The notes under the pieces are model-generated. The model saw only the letters and a list, made by a program, of their open reading frames with translations. It made no database searches and was not told where the DNA came from. The translations under genes and the position numbers were made by a program. DNA of 64,000 nucleotides from CALZKI01 sp045124055 (lineage in GTDB: Bacteria; Bacillota; Clostridia; Lachnospirales; Lachnospiraceae), in assembly GCA_045124055.1 (NCBI GenBank), contig JBGVKZ010000027.1, positions 16,437 through 80,436 on the forward strand. Reading direction: 5' to 3'. Of this stretch, positions 1 to 8,474 are shown one piece after another. The number at the start of each line of letters is the position of its first letter. Position 1 is the stretch's first letter.

Positions 1-84
1 TAATTGTAACATAGGATATTTGAGGTGTGCAAGCAGATACCATAGGAAAGTTGGAAAAATGCATAAATTAACGCTATATTTATA

Positions 85-113
85 TTGACAGTTAGTGAAG
101 TTTACCATAGAAT
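85..113 (+). promoter_or_regulatory. sigma-A-type promoter for the chemoreceptor gene
   Basis: TTGACA (85-90), a 17-base spacer and TAGAAT (108-113) match the housekeeping promoter consensus at 11 of 12 positions. It lies about 50 bases upstream of the chemoreceptor start. The upstream 84 bases hold no gene that I can support. Confidence 0.75.
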
Positions 114-165
114 AGTACTAATGACACATGTTTTATATTTCGGAAAAGGAAAGAGAGATTAACTT

Positions 166-1647
166 ATGAAAAAACAAAAATTGACTCCAGAACAGTATAA
201 GCGTTCTAACAAAACTATGCTTTTGATTTTGACTATTTGCTATTTGATTTTTGGTGGTGTTGAACTCAGTAACATTATGAAAGCCGGCGATGTTGCCACT
301 ATGGCAATCGTACGATGCGTTGTTTATGTGGTAATGATTTTAGTATCAGCACTTTTTGTAAAATTGCTAGGTGAGAAAAAAGCTGGTATGCTTTGTCTGG
401 CATTTGGATTCTTATTTACATACACAGTTCTTGTGTTTGGTAATGGTGCGGGAACTTTGATTATGGCGTTGCCTGCAATTACTGGTTTTATGGTTTACTT
501 AAATGCACCACTGGTGGTGATTGGTTGTGCTTGTGCAGTTATTATTGCTATTGTAAAGAGTGTACTTTGTCAATTGGCTGGCGACAGTGTTTCTTTTGGT
601 TTTGCTAATGTAGCTGTTATGGGTTCCATTGTAGCAACACTCAGTGCTTGGCGTACAGTTGACCTTTTAATTCGCAATAGTAAGGAAAATCAGGCGGCTA
701 TCGAAAAAGAAGCAGTTCATCGTGCAGAAGTAGCCACTACCGTTAGTGGTATTGTGGAAAAATTGGATACAGACTTCCATGAAGTTTTAGATAAGCTTGG
801 TAGTATCAATGAATCGATTGATTCCGCACATATGTCTATGGAACAGATTGCAGAAAGCTCAGAAAATACGGCAGAGGCAATTAGCCATCAGGCAGAAATG
901 ACAGGTCAGATTCAGGTAAGACTTGAAAATACTAATGAAACAGCAGAACAGGCAAAAGCGGTTACAGACAAGTTGAAAGAAACTGTTGTAAATGGTAAAC
1001 AAATGGCAGACGACCTTCAGCAGAAATCTGTTTTAGTAGACCAGAATACAGCAAGAATTTCCGAAACCGTAGAATTACTTGTTCAGAATGTGCAGAAGGT
1101 ATCAAGCATCACAGAGTCTATTTTAAGTATTTCATCTCAGACCAATTTACTTGCTTTGAATGCAAGTATTGAAGCAGCAAGAGCCGGTGAAGCAGGAAAA
1201 GGTTTCGCAGTAGTTGCTGACCAGATTAGAACACTTGCAGAAGAAACAAAAGTTTCAACAGAAAAAATTACAGATATTATTAGTGAATTAACTTCAGTTA
1301 CCAACGAAACACAGGCTGAATTGGAAGCTTCCGTAGAAAGTATAGCAATTCAGAGACAGCGTGTAGAAGAAGTAACAGCAAGCTTTAATACCGTAGAAGA
1401 AGGTATGAATGAATTGGAAAGCGGTGTAGACAGCATCAGCAATGAAGTAGAAGAAGTATTAAATGCTAATAAGAAAATTGTAGAAAGTATTTCTACTTTA
1501 TCTGCCGCATCAGAAGAAGTATTGGCAGGTACACAGATGAGTAAAGAAACCATCGATAGTGCATGTGATGATTTACATAGCTTCTCAGAAACCGTAGAAG
1601 GTACTTTTGAACAGTTGCAGATTTTGAAAAATGCATCAGAAGCATAA
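166..1647 (+). CDS. methyl-accepting chemotaxis protein
   Basis: Membrane chemoreceptor that should pass a ligand signal to CheA/CheW. The first ~170 residues hold about six hydrophobic segments with very short loops, so there is no large periplasmic-type sensor; the signal may be perceived within the membrane. From residue ~190 onward the protein is a long coiled coil rich in A, E, Q and S, as in the MCP signalling domain. The hairpin tip at residues ~322-360 includes the near-invariant run SSQTNLLALNASIEAARAGE followed by GKGFAVVADQIR. The start is supported by a purine-rich ribosome binding site ~12 bases upstream. No HAMP domain is obvious. It has its own promoter and terminator, so it is monocistronic. 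No other chemotaxis or flagellar gene lies in the window, so the partner CheA must be elsewhere. Confidence 0.93.
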   Translation: MKKQKLTPEQYKRSNKTMLLILTICYLIFGGVELSNIMKAGDVATMAIVRCVVYVVMILVSALFVKLLGEKKAGMLCLAFGFLFTYTVLVFGNGAGTLIMALPAITGFMVYLNAPLVVIGCACAVIIAIVKSVLCQLAGDSVSFGFANVAVMGSIVATLSAWRTVDLLIRNSKENQAAIEKEAVHRAEVATTVSGIVEKLDTDFHEVLDKLGSINESIDSAHMSMEQIAESSENTAEAISHQAEMTGQIQVRLENTNETAEQAKAVTDKLKETVVNGKQMADDLQQKSVLVDQNTARISETVELLVQNVQKVSSITESILSISSQTNLLALNASIEAARAGEAGKGFAVVADQIRTLAEETKVSTEKITDIISELTSVTNETQAELEASVESIAIQRQRVEEVTASFNTVEEGMNELESGVDSISNEVEEVLNANKKIVESISTLSAASEEVLAGTQMSKETIDSACDDLHSFSETVEGTFEQLQILKNASEA

Positions 1648-1663
1648 GGAAAGAACTTGTAAG

Positions 1664-1699
1664 GAGCCGTTGCAATAGGTAACGGCTCTATTTTTTTTG
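1664..1699 (+). terminator. intrinsic terminator after the chemoreceptor gene
   Basis: GAGCCGTT (1664-1671) pairs with AACGGCTC (1681-1688) across a 9-base loop and is followed by TATTTTTTTT. It ends just before the DUF2935 gene. Confidence 0.85.
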
Positions 1700-1738
1700 C
1701 GTATATTAAAAGTAAGAGCAAATGTAAGGTATGATAAA

Positions 1739-2635
1739 ATGAGCCATTATACACTATTATCTTTAGAAACACATCTGTTTTTTGCGAGAATCATGAAGGA
1801 ACACGGACTATTTTTAGAAGCAGGTTTTCCTTGTGTGAATACAGAATGGATACAAAAGGCGGATTGGTTTAAAACACAGTTTGAAGAAGTGCTAAGAGAT
1901 ACCGTGGCACTTAGCAATGGTAGAATCAGTCGAGGGGTAGTTCGCTCTGGAGAATTGGTGACGGAATTTACTTTAGATGCAGAAAAATGTACAGAACACT
2001 TAAGCGGCGTAGCCATTGATACCCAAATTACAGAAAGAGAAATGGAGTTACGTCCTGGAAATACGTCTAACGAAAGCAGAGAATTTGTACGAGTGATTCA
2101 TTTGTTGAATCAAAGAACCCTAGAACTATTAGAAAAGTTCATTTGTTTCAAAGAAGATATATTAAAAGAAGTAAAGACTGGCAACTTATTTAATGCCAAT
2201 TATCCGCTTCTTATTGAACACATTTTAAGAGAAGCCAAATTGTATCGTGCAACTTTACAGGAATTGCAGGAAAACAGACAGCTGTCTTATCAATGTATTC
2301 GGGATACTGAGAAATTCTGGAATCAGATTATGATGGAGCACGCACTTTTTATCCGTGGATTATTAGACCCATCGGAAGAAAAATTGATTGAAACAGCAAA
2401 TGAGTTTGCTATGGAATATAAGGAACTTTTAGAAAGAGCCAGAAGACAGGATTGTAGGGCTATGGGACTTACAGAGGAAACACTGGAGGAAACCCGTAAA
2501 TATCGTGATTTCAAAGCTACGGGAACGGAGGGTATCCTAAAATGCGAAATTGCATCAATTATTTTGCCACTGTTGGCAGACCACGTATTGCGTGAAGCCA
2601 ATCACTATATCAGATTATTGGAAATGGCAGATTAA
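1739..2635 (+). CDS. DUF2935 family ferritin-like protein
   Basis: Soluble, mostly helical protein of 298 residues that resembles the DUF2935 family, which is made of two four-helix-bundle (ferritin-like) repeats. The opening stretch MSHYTLLSLETHLFFARIMK and a second similar segment (FWNQIMMEHALFIRGLLDP) are the hallmarks I recognise, with paired E and H residues placed as possible metal ligands. I chose the ATG at 1739, where AAGG sits nine bases upstream; an in-frame TTG at 1697 lies inside the preceding terminator and is unlikely to be used. The function of the family is not established; metal binding is inference. The gene is followed at once by a strong terminator, and a promoter was not clear. 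Confidence 0.8.
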   Translation: MSHYTLLSLETHLFFARIMKEHGLFLEAGFPCVNTEWIQKADWFKTQFEEVLRDTVALSNGRISRGVVRSGELVTEFTLDAEKCTEHLSGVAIDTQITEREMELRPGNTSNESREFVRVIHLLNQRTLELLEKFICFKEDILKEVKTGNLFNANYPLLIEHILREAKLYRATLQELQENRQLSYQCIRDTEKFWNQIMMEHALFIRGLLDPSEEKLIETANEFAMEYKELLERARRQDCRAMGLTEETLEETRKYRDFKATGTEGILKCEIASIILPLLADHVLREANHYIRLLEMAD

Positions 2636-2643
2636 AAAGCAGG

Positions 2644-2671
2644 AAGATTGTGCAAATGCACAATCTTTTTT
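2644..2671 (+). terminator. intrinsic terminator after the DUF2935 gene
   Basis: A perfect 10-bp stem, AAGATTGTGC with GCACAATCTT and loop AAAT, followed by a T run. Confidence 0.92.
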
Positions 2672-2683
2672 GCGGGATAAATA

Positions 2684-2712
2684 TTGAACAAAAGTACTAT
2701 TCGCCTTATAAT
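2684..2712 (+). promoter_or_regulatory. promoter for the first hybrid kinase
   Basis: TTGAAC (2684-2689), 17-base spacer, TATAAT (2707-2712), about 50 bases before the kinase start codon. Confidence 0.7.
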
Positions 2713-2761
2713 ATTTTTGTAGCTATATTGAAAGCAAATAGGTATTTTATGAGGGAAGAAA

Positions 2762-5269
2762 ATGGAAACTATAAAAGAACATAAACTCATGCTTATCTTA
2801 AAAAGAATTTTCTTAATTTTGACCACGGCTATATGCTTATATTTTATTCTAGGTCAGATTTTCCTTTCTTATGAACGAAAAGAAGAAGACAGTAATTATC
2901 GCACTTATTCAGACGGCTGGATTTGGGTCAAGGAAGATGGAACGAAAGAAGAACTTCAAATTCCGGGCAAATGTAAAGCGGAACGAAATGAATTAATTGT
3001 GGTGGAGAACACGCTACCAGAAGATGTGGAAGATAACGTGTATTTGTGTGTTCGTAGTTCTAAACAGGAAATGAAAATTTACATAGATGGTGTGCTAAGG
3101 CAGGAATATACAACGAAGGACACCAGACTTTTTGGTAAAGTCAGTGCTGTGGCGTGGGTCTTCATTGAATTACAGTCAGAAGACGCTGGCAAAGAAATTC
3201 GTATGGAAATTCAGACAGATTCCTCGTATAGTGGGGTGTTCCATGACATTCATTATGGAGATAAATGGGCAATCTGGAGTGAATTTTTTAAAGGAAATGG
3301 TATAGAACTGATTATTGGTTTATTTATGCTTGTCTTAGGTGTGGCTACGATTGTCATTAGCTTTGCCTTAAAAACCAGTTATAAAAAGAACATTGAAATG
3401 GAGTATTTAGGCTGGGGCGTGTTTTTGGCTGCCATTTGGATACTGGCCAACTCTGTGTTCCGACAGGTGCTATTTCCAAGCGTTTCCGTCATCAGTGATA
3501 TTGCATTTTTTATGGTAATGCTTCTGGCCATTCCGTTTATGCTGTACCTAAATGGTGTGCAAAAAGAAAGATATTGGAAAGCGTATAGTGTGGCTATTTT
3601 ATTGAATATAGTAGATACCATTGTTTGTACGATTTTGCACGTAACAAACTTGGTGGATTTTTCTGATACGATTAAATATATGGGTATGATTGCCGGACTT
3701 TCTATTGTGCTTATGGCATTTACTCTGATTCGAGACATTTTTATTGGAAAGATTAAAGAGTATAGACTGGTAGCTATTGGTATCGCCTGTATTTGTTTGG
3801 CATCAGTTATTCAGCTTGTCATTTACTTTAGATGGACGAATCAGTTTAGTGGTTCGGTCATTGCGGTAGGACTTGTATTCGTGCTCATTATTTCCTTTAT
3901 TAACACAATGAAGGATGTACTAAATACAGAAAGAGAAAAGCAAAAGGCAGTTATGTCGAATGAGGCAAAGAGTAAATTCCTTGCGAATATGTCCCACGAA
4001 ATTCGTACTCCAATCAATGCGGTTTTAGGTATGGACGCTATGATTTTAAGAGAGTGTAAAGATGAAAGTATTAGAGAATACGCATTGAATATTCAAAATG
4101 CAGGACAAACTCTACTGAGTCTGATTAATGATATTTTGGACTTTTCAAAAATTGAATCCGGAAAAATGGAAATTATTCCAGTAGAATATGACTTTAGCAG
4201 TATGATACATGATGTAGTCAATATGATTATGATGAAAGCTGAAGATAAGGGACTTGAAATGAAGGTTTCGGTAGAAAAAACTTTGCCATTTCGAGTATAT
4301 GGAGACGAAGTTCGTATTAGGCAAATCCTGATTAATCTTTTGACCAATGCTGTAAAATATACAAAAGAAGGCGGTTTTAGTCTAAGTGTTGGTGGAAAAA
4401 TGGAAGGCGAGGACGTTGTACTCGATTTTGCAGTAGTAGACACCGGCATTGGAATTAAGCCGGAAGATATCAAAAAATTATTTGCTCGCTTTGAAAGAAT
4501 TGAAGAAGATAGAAATCGCAATATTGAAGGCACAGGGCTTGGAATGAGCATTACAATGCAACTTCTAAAGCTTATGAATAGCGAATTAAAGGTAGAAAGC
4601 GAATATGGAGTAGGCTCCAAATTTTTCTTTACCTTAAGACAAAGAGTTATTAATGCTGAGCCCATTGGGGATTTGGAAGAACGTATTAAAAAAATGCCTT
4701 CAGAATATAAATATTCCGTTTCCTTTGTTGCTCCAAAGGCAAAAGTGCTGGTGGTAGATGATAATTTGATGAACCGAAAAGTATTTATGAGCCTTTTAAA
4801 ACAGACCAAGATTCAAATTGATGAGACGGAAAGTGGAAAAGAGTGTCTTACACTCGTTGGGGAAAACCATTATGATATCATATTCCTTGACCATATGATG
4901 CCAGAAATGGACGGCGTGGAAACCCTGCACCATATGAAAGAATTGGAGGATTATCCTTGTAAGAATACACCTGTTGTGGCACTGACAGCCAATGCCATTC
5001 AAGGAGCAAAAGAGATGTATTTACGGGAAGGCTTTGATGATTTCCTATCCAAACCAATTCAGCCGGAAAAACTGGAAAAAATGATTGTTAATCTGCTACC
5101 AGAAGACCTGGTTATGTATGAAACAAGTGAAAAAGAGAACACGTTAGAAGAAAAAACGAAGATATTACATTACCAGATATCGAAGGAATCGACTGGAATA
5201 GTGCCTTGTTACATATTCCGGATAAAGAAATGCTGTTGGATTCTGTATACGATTTCTATTCTACAATGA
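2762..5269 (+). CDS. hybrid sensor histidine kinase/response regulator, C-terminus frameshifted
   Basis: Membrane-bound hybrid kinase. One hydrophobic segment near residues 11-32 is followed by an external domain of ~150 residues (about 35-180) and then seven hydrophobic segments (about 180-385), an arrangement like 7TMR-DISM receptors. Next come HisKA with MSHEIRTPINAV (phospho-acceptor H412), an HATPase domain (N box LINLLTNAVKYT, G boxes DTGIGI and GTGLGMSI), and a receiver domain starting at VLVVDDN (D666, D667) with acceptor D710 in FLDHMMPEMDG. After residue ~795 the reading frame loses similarity to the paralogue at 10883-13174 and ends in 35 unrelated residues. The matching continuation, an Hpt domain, lies in the -1 frame from about 5152. 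The junction coincides with a run of six A (5151-5156). This is either a real indel, a sequence error, or slippage. A good ribosome binding site (GGGAAGAA) precedes the ATG. Confidence 0.88.
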   Translation: METIKEHKLMLILKRIFLILTTAICLYFILGQIFLSYERKEEDSNYRTYSDGWIWVKEDGTKEELQIPGKCKAERNELIVVENTLPEDVEDNVYLCVRSSKQEMKIYIDGVLRQEYTTKDTRLFGKVSAVAWVFIELQSEDAGKEIRMEIQTDSSYSGVFHDIHYGDKWAIWSEFFKGNGIELIIGLFMLVLGVATIVISFALKTSYKKNIEMEYLGWGVFLAAIWILANSVFRQVLFPSVSVISDIAFFMVMLLAIPFMLYLNGVQKERYWKAYSVAILLNIVDTIVCTILHVTNLVDFSDTIKYMGMIAGLSIVLMAFTLIRDIFIGKIKEYRLVAIGIACICLASVIQLVIYFRWTNQFSGSVIAVGLVFVLIISFINTMKDVLNTEREKQKAVMSNEAKSKFLANMSHEIRTPINAVLGMDAMILRECKDESIREYALNIQNAGQTLLSLINDILDFSKIESGKMEIIPVEYDFSSMIHDVVNMIMMKAEDKGLEMKVSVEKTLPFRVYGDEVRIRQILINLLTNAVKYTKEGGFSLSVGGKMEGEDVVLDFAVVDTGIGIKPEDIKKLFARFERIEEDRNRNIEGTGLGMSITMQLLKLMNSELKVESEYGVGSKFFFTLRQRVINAEPIGDLEERIKKMPSEYKYSVSFVAPKAKVLVVDDNLMNRKVFMSLLKQTKIQIDETESGKECLTLVGENHYDIIFLDHMMPEMDGVETLHHMKELEDYPCKNTPVVALTANAIQGAKEMYLREGFDDFLSKPIQPEKLEKMIVNLLPEDLVMYETSEKENTLEEKTKILHYQISKESTGIVPCYIFRIKKCCWILYTISILQ

Positions 5270-5760
5270 AGGGTGAAGCAGATTATTTGCAAAAGTGTTA
5301 CGAACAACTTGACAGGGGCGAGGAAAACCTAGACAATTATCGTATTAAGGTACACGCAATGAAAAGTTCGTCTGCTCTCATTGGTGCTAATGGGTTAAGC
5401 GAAATGGCAAAAACCCTGGAGTTTGCCGCAAAAGATGGAGATAAAGAGACTATTTATCGCCTGACAGAAGAATTTTTGGAAACTTGGCGTAGCTATAAAG
5501 AAAAATTATCTGTTTGTATCAAAGAAGAAGAAAAAACGGAAATTCAGAATATGTCGTTGGTGACAGAAAAGCTACAGCTTTTGCAGGAAGCTATGGAAAA
5601 TATGGACGTTGATATGGCAGATGATTTGATGAAAGAATTACGCCAGTATCAATATGAAGAAACTCTTGGAGAAAAAATAGAGAATCTTGCCACTGCAGTA
5701 GTTAACCTGGACTCAGACAGTGTGGCAGAAATTGTAGATGAAATTTTGAGTCAGATATAA
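5206..5760 (+). CDS. Hpt phosphotransfer module and C-terminal helical extension, displaced from the upstream kinase
   Basis: This frame continues the upstream hybrid kinase. Similarity to the paralogous kinase begins upstream of this start, near 5161 (DITLPDIEGIDW compared with EFPIIDGVDF), so the TTG at 5206 is only the first possible start codon and no ribosome binding site supports it. The Hpt motif is KVHAMKSSSALIG, with the phospho-accepting histidine encoded at 5353-5355. About 70 further residues form a helical tail with the motif RQYQYEETLGEKIENL, also found at the end of the second kinase. If translated through a -1 shift at the A run, the product would be a complete kinase-receiver-Hpt protein. 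As it stands it is best called the broken-off 3' part of that gene. Confidence 0.7.
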   Translation: MLHIPDKEMLLDSVYDFYSTMKGEADYLQKCYEQLDRGEENLDNYRIKVHAMKSSSALIGANGLSEMAKTLEFAAKDGDKETIYRLTEEFLETWRSYKEKLSVCIKEEEKTEIQNMSLVTEKLQLLQEAMENMDVDMADDLMKELRQYQYEETLGEKIENLATAVVNLDSDSVAEIVDEILSQI

Positions 5761-5770
5761 GGAGGATAAT

Positions 5771-6040
5771 ATGTATCGAATTTTAATACTTGGTAAATTG
5801 GACAGAATAGCAGAAGAACTGTATAAATGTCTGAATCGTTCCTACCGTGTACAATTTTGCACGGATACAAATGAAACGATGCAAAATATGATGCGAATTG
5901 TAAAACCGGATATGGTAATGATTAATGCCGCAGAACAAGGGGACATAGGAGAAAATGTATTTGAATTTTTACATAACTTTTATTTACATCTTCCGGTTGT
6001 TGTGGTGGGAAAAAAGGAAAATTGTGATTGCTATAACTAA
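5771..6040 (+). CDS. N-terminal part of a tandem-receiver protein cut by an in-frame stop
   Basis: Starts eleven bases after the Hpt fragment behind an excellent site (GGAGGATAAT ATG), so it belongs to the kinase operon. The 89 residues look like most of a degenerate receiver domain: MYRILILG as strand 1, then VKPDMVMINA where the acceptor aspartate would sit, and LPVVVVGKK as strand 4. It stops at TAA 6038-6040, but the same frame carries on without any further stop into the gene at 6068, restoring the missing end of the fold (YYNGDNVIPMYRPVS). I read this as one gene, 5771-6559, with a single nonsense codon, rather than two genes. Confidence 0.65.
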   Translation: MYRILILGKLDRIAEELYKCLNRSYRVQFCTDTNETMQNMMRIVKPDMVMINAAEQGDIGENVFEFLHNFYLHLPVVVVGKKENCDCYN

Positions 6041-6067
6041 TATTACAATGGCGATAATGTCATTCCA

Positions 6068-6559
6068 ATGTACCGCCCGGTGAGTACTAGCGTTGTTTTA
6101 GAACAGTGTGCTAAGATTTTAGCAGAAGGCAGATATGTGGAACAAAGTGCTCCAAAAGAAGAAGTAAAGGCAAAACATATTTTAATTGTAGATGACAGTG
6201 CAGTAACCCTTCGTAGCGTAAAATCTTTATTAGATAAAAAATATCGAGTATCCGTAGCTACTTCTGGAGAAATGGCCATTAAGTCTATGCAAAGAAATCT
6301 TCCGGATATGGTTTTATTGGACTATGAGATGCCAGGGTGCGACGGAAAAGAAACCCTTGAAATGATTCGTAGCGATGAGGCATTAAAAGATATTCCGGTA
6401 ATGTTCTTGACAGGTGTTGCAGATAAACAGCATATTGCAGCTGTTTTGCAGCTTAACCCGGTAGGATATTTGTTAAAACCACCAGAAAAGGAAAAATTAT
6501 TAGAGGCTATTGAAGAAGTCTTAAATGGCGATGGAAGTAGCTTGATATACAAGATATAG
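6068..6559 (+). CDS. response regulator receiver domain, C-terminal part of the interrupted gene
   Basis: Contains a complete CheY-like receiver: ILIVDDSAVTLRSVK (acidic pair DD), phospho-acceptor D in VLLDYEMPGCDGKET, FLTG in strand 4 and the lysine in GYLLKPPEKEKLLEAIEE. There is no DNA-binding or enzymatic output domain, so it would act by protein contact or in a phosphorelay with the adjacent kinase. The ATG at 6068 lacks a ribosome binding site and lies inside what looks like strand 5 of the preceding degenerate receiver; independent translation is doubtful. The gene is in the same frame as 5771-6040, separated only by one TAA and nine sense codons. Confidence 0.72.
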   Translation: MYRPVSTSVVLEQCAKILAEGRYVEQSAPKEEVKAKHILIVDDSAVTLRSVKSLLDKKYRVSVATSGEMAIKSMQRNLPDMVLLDYEMPGCDGKETLEMIRSDEALKDIPVMFLTGVADKQHIAAVLQLNPVGYLLKPPEKEKLLEAIEEVLNGDGSSLIYKI

Positions 6560-6575
6560 AATTGCGGATATTTTA

Positions 6576-6604
6576 TTGACAATATCTTTGGGAAAAGATA
6601 GAAT
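6576..6604 (+). promoter_or_regulatory. promoter for the DUF4234 gene
   Basis: TTGACA (6576-6581), 17-base spacer, TAGAAT (6599-6604). It lies 17 bases after the receiver gene stop, so the downstream gene is an independent unit. Confidence 0.75.
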
Positions 6605-6642
6605 AAAAGAGGATTTTGATTGATTATTCGGGAGGAAAAAAC

Positions 6643-7143
6643 GTGGACGGAAATTTTAATAACCAAAACACAAATGGTCAGGGTTATCAACAGCCAGGTT
6701 ATCAACAGCCAGGTTATCAGACACCTTATCAGCCAATGGGCTTTCAGCCACTTAAAACAAACAGAGGACTTTGGAAGACCATTCTTCTAAATCTGGTTAC
6801 TTGTGGTATTTATGGGATTATATTTTACTCATCAGTAGGTGAAAATATCAACCAGATAGCCTCAAGACGTGATGGAAAGAATACCTTACATTATTGTTTA
6901 GTATACTTCTTATTAGGTCCTATTACTTGTGAGATTTTCTCAATCGTTTGGTTACATAGTCTTTCCAATCGTATCGGTGACGAAGCTCGTGCAAGAGGTA
7001 TTGCAACCGACTTTGGTGCATCGACATACTGGTTGTGGAATGTTCTTGGTTCACTGATTATTGTAGGTCCATTTATTTACTTACATAAATTATGTAAAAC
7101 AATGAATGCACTTTGTGAAAACTATAATAGAATGGGAATCTAA
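6643..7143 (+). CDS. DUF4234 domain-containing membrane protein
   Basis: A 166-residue protein with a hydrophilic, Q/P/Y-rich N-terminus (residues 1-40) and then the DUF4234 membrane domain. The latter begins with RGLWKTILLNLVTCGIYGII and has hydrophobic stretches at about 45-65, 87-107 and 135-155. The GTG at 6643 is chosen because GGGAGG lies seven bases upstream. The N-terminal repeats of GYQQP suggest a flexible cytoplasmic or surface tail. Family function is unknown. Own promoter and terminator make it monocistronic. Confidence 0.82.
   Translation: MDGNFNNQNTNGQGYQQPGYQQPGYQTPYQPMGFQPLKTNRGLWKTILLNLVTCGIYGIIFYSSVGENINQIASRRDGKNTLHYCLVYFLLGPITCEIFSIVWLHSLSNRIGDEARARGIATDFGASTYWLWNVLGSLIIVGPFIYLHKLCKTMNALCENYNRMGI
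6682..6720 (+). repeat. short in-frame tandem repeat
   Basis: Two exact 15-base units (GGTTATCAACAGCCA at 6682 and 6697) and a third partial unit encode the GYQQP repeats in the DUF4234 protein. Such a tract can expand or contract in frame. Confidence 0.9.
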
Positions 7144-7166
7144 TTATTGACAATGATGAAAATAGA

Positions 7167-7200
7167 TAGAGTGTGTCGTAAGATGCACTCTATTTTATTT
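7167..7200 (+). terminator. intrinsic terminator after the DUF4234 gene
   Basis: TAGAGTG (7167-7173) pairs with CACTCTA (7186-7192), followed by TTTTATTTT. Confidence 0.75.
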
Positions 7201-7233
7201 TCACATTATGGTCCCATAAAATAGAGGGAAAAT

Positions 7234-8397
7234 ATGATACTAAAAAATGGAAAGATATTTGGGGAAGACAGAGTCTTTCATTGTGGCAATATTACTGTTT
7301 TGAATGAAAAAATTGTGCAAATTGAATATTTTGATGACAAAATAAAAGAAAAAAAAGTGACAGTAGAAGAAAGCGTTCTTAATACGGAAGAAGTGCTTGA
7401 TTGCACGGATATGTATGTAGTGCCGGGATTTGTAGATATTCATTTTCACGGTTGTATCGGATATGATTTTAGCGATGCTTCTTTTTTGGCAATTCACAAA
7501 ATTTATGAATATCAGCTTCAAAATGGAATAACAAGTATTGTTCCAGCGACGATGACACTTTCAAAAGAAGAACTAAAGAAGATTTTTCAAATAGCCGGAA
7601 AATACGACGAAGAAAATAAAGGTGTGCTTTCGGGCATTACTATGGAAGGTCCTTTTTTATCAAAGGAAAAAAAAGGGGCACAAAAGGAAGAATATCTTTT
7701 GGAGCCGGATTATGAATTTTTTCGGAAAATGAATGATTTATGTAACCATTTAATTAAACAGGTAGCCATAGCTCCGGAAAAGGATGAAGACTTTTCGTTT
7801 ATAAAGAAAGCCTCCAAAGATACTGTGGTTTCTTTGGCACATAGTATGGCAGACTATGAAAGGGCTGGGCAAGCCTTTCAAAATGGTGCAAGTCACGTAA
7901 CCCACTTATTCAACGGTATGCAGCCTTTTTCCCATAGAGAGCCTGGAATTGTGGGTGCAGCTTTGGATGAGAAAAACGTATATGTGGAATTGATTTGCGA
8001 TGGAATACACCTGCATCCTGCTATGGTTCGTGGAATGTTTTCACTCTTTGGGGCAGAACGCATTTGTATGATTAGCGACAGCATTCGGGCAACGGGAATG
8101 CCGGAAGGACAATATACGCTAGGCGGACAGGAGGTCTTTGTAAAAGAAAAGGTGGCAAGACTGAAAGACGGCACGATTGCCGGAAGTATTTGTAATTTGT
8201 ATGAATGTTTCAAAGAAGCAGTTTTGCATATGCATATTCCGTTAGAGGAGGCAATTACTTCCTGCACCATAACCCCGGCAAAATCTTTAGGATTAGAAAA
8301 AGAGTGTGGTGTACTTTTAGAAAATAGAAAAGCAGATATTTTGATTTTGGATAGCAACCTAGACATCAAATATGTTTTCAAAAATGGTCACTTATAA
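7234..8397 (+). CDS. nagA: N-acetylglucosamine-6-phosphate deacetylase
   Basis: Cytoplasmic amidohydrolase that removes acetate from GlcNAc-6-phosphate, in amino-sugar use and cell-wall recycling. It is 387 residues long, the usual size. Visible family motifs are VPGFVDIHFHGCIGYDF (metal region near residue 70), TMEGPFLS with the metal-binding glutamate, VVSLAHS, THLFNGMQPFSHREPGIVG and the catalytic aspartate region MISDSIRATGMPEG. The start has a GAGGGAAAAT site. NagB is not adjacent; the gene is alone between two terminators, so regulation by the local operon context cannot be read. Confidence 0.95.
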   Translation: MILKNGKIFGEDRVFHCGNITVLNEKIVQIEYFDDKIKEKKVTVEESVLNTEEVLDCTDMYVVPGFVDIHFHGCIGYDFSDASFLAIHKIYEYQLQNGITSIVPATMTLSKEELKKIFQIAGKYDEENKGVLSGITMEGPFLSKEKKGAQKEEYLLEPDYEFFRKMNDLCNHLIKQVAIAPEKDEDFSFIKKASKDTVVSLAHSMADYERAGQAFQNGASHVTHLFNGMQPFSHREPGIVGAALDEKNVYVELICDGIHLHPAMVRGMFSLFGAERICMISDSIRATGMPEGQYTLGGQEVFVKEKVARLKDGTIAGSICNLYECFKEAVLHMHIPLEEAITSCTITPAKSLGLEKECGVLLENRKADILILDSNLDIKYVFKNGHL

Positions 8398-8404
8398 TAA
8401 AAAC

Positions 8405-8458
8405 TCCCGTTACAATTTCTCTACGCAATAGGGAATTTGTAACGGGAACTTATTTTTA
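8405..8458 (+). terminator. bidirectional terminator between nagA and the trpB-type gene
   Basis: TCCCGTTACAA (8405-8415) pairs perfectly with TTGTAACGGGA (8437-8447). A T-rich tail follows on the + strand and A-rich sequence precedes it, so it can serve both convergent genes. Confidence 0.88.
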
Positions 8459-8474
8459 TAATAGAGTATTTCTT

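Noticed and set aside
4093..4809. Long minus-strand frames inside the kinase and other genes
   Set aside because: They lie antisense to conserved domains, show no family motifs and lack start sites; codon composition mirrors the true gene.
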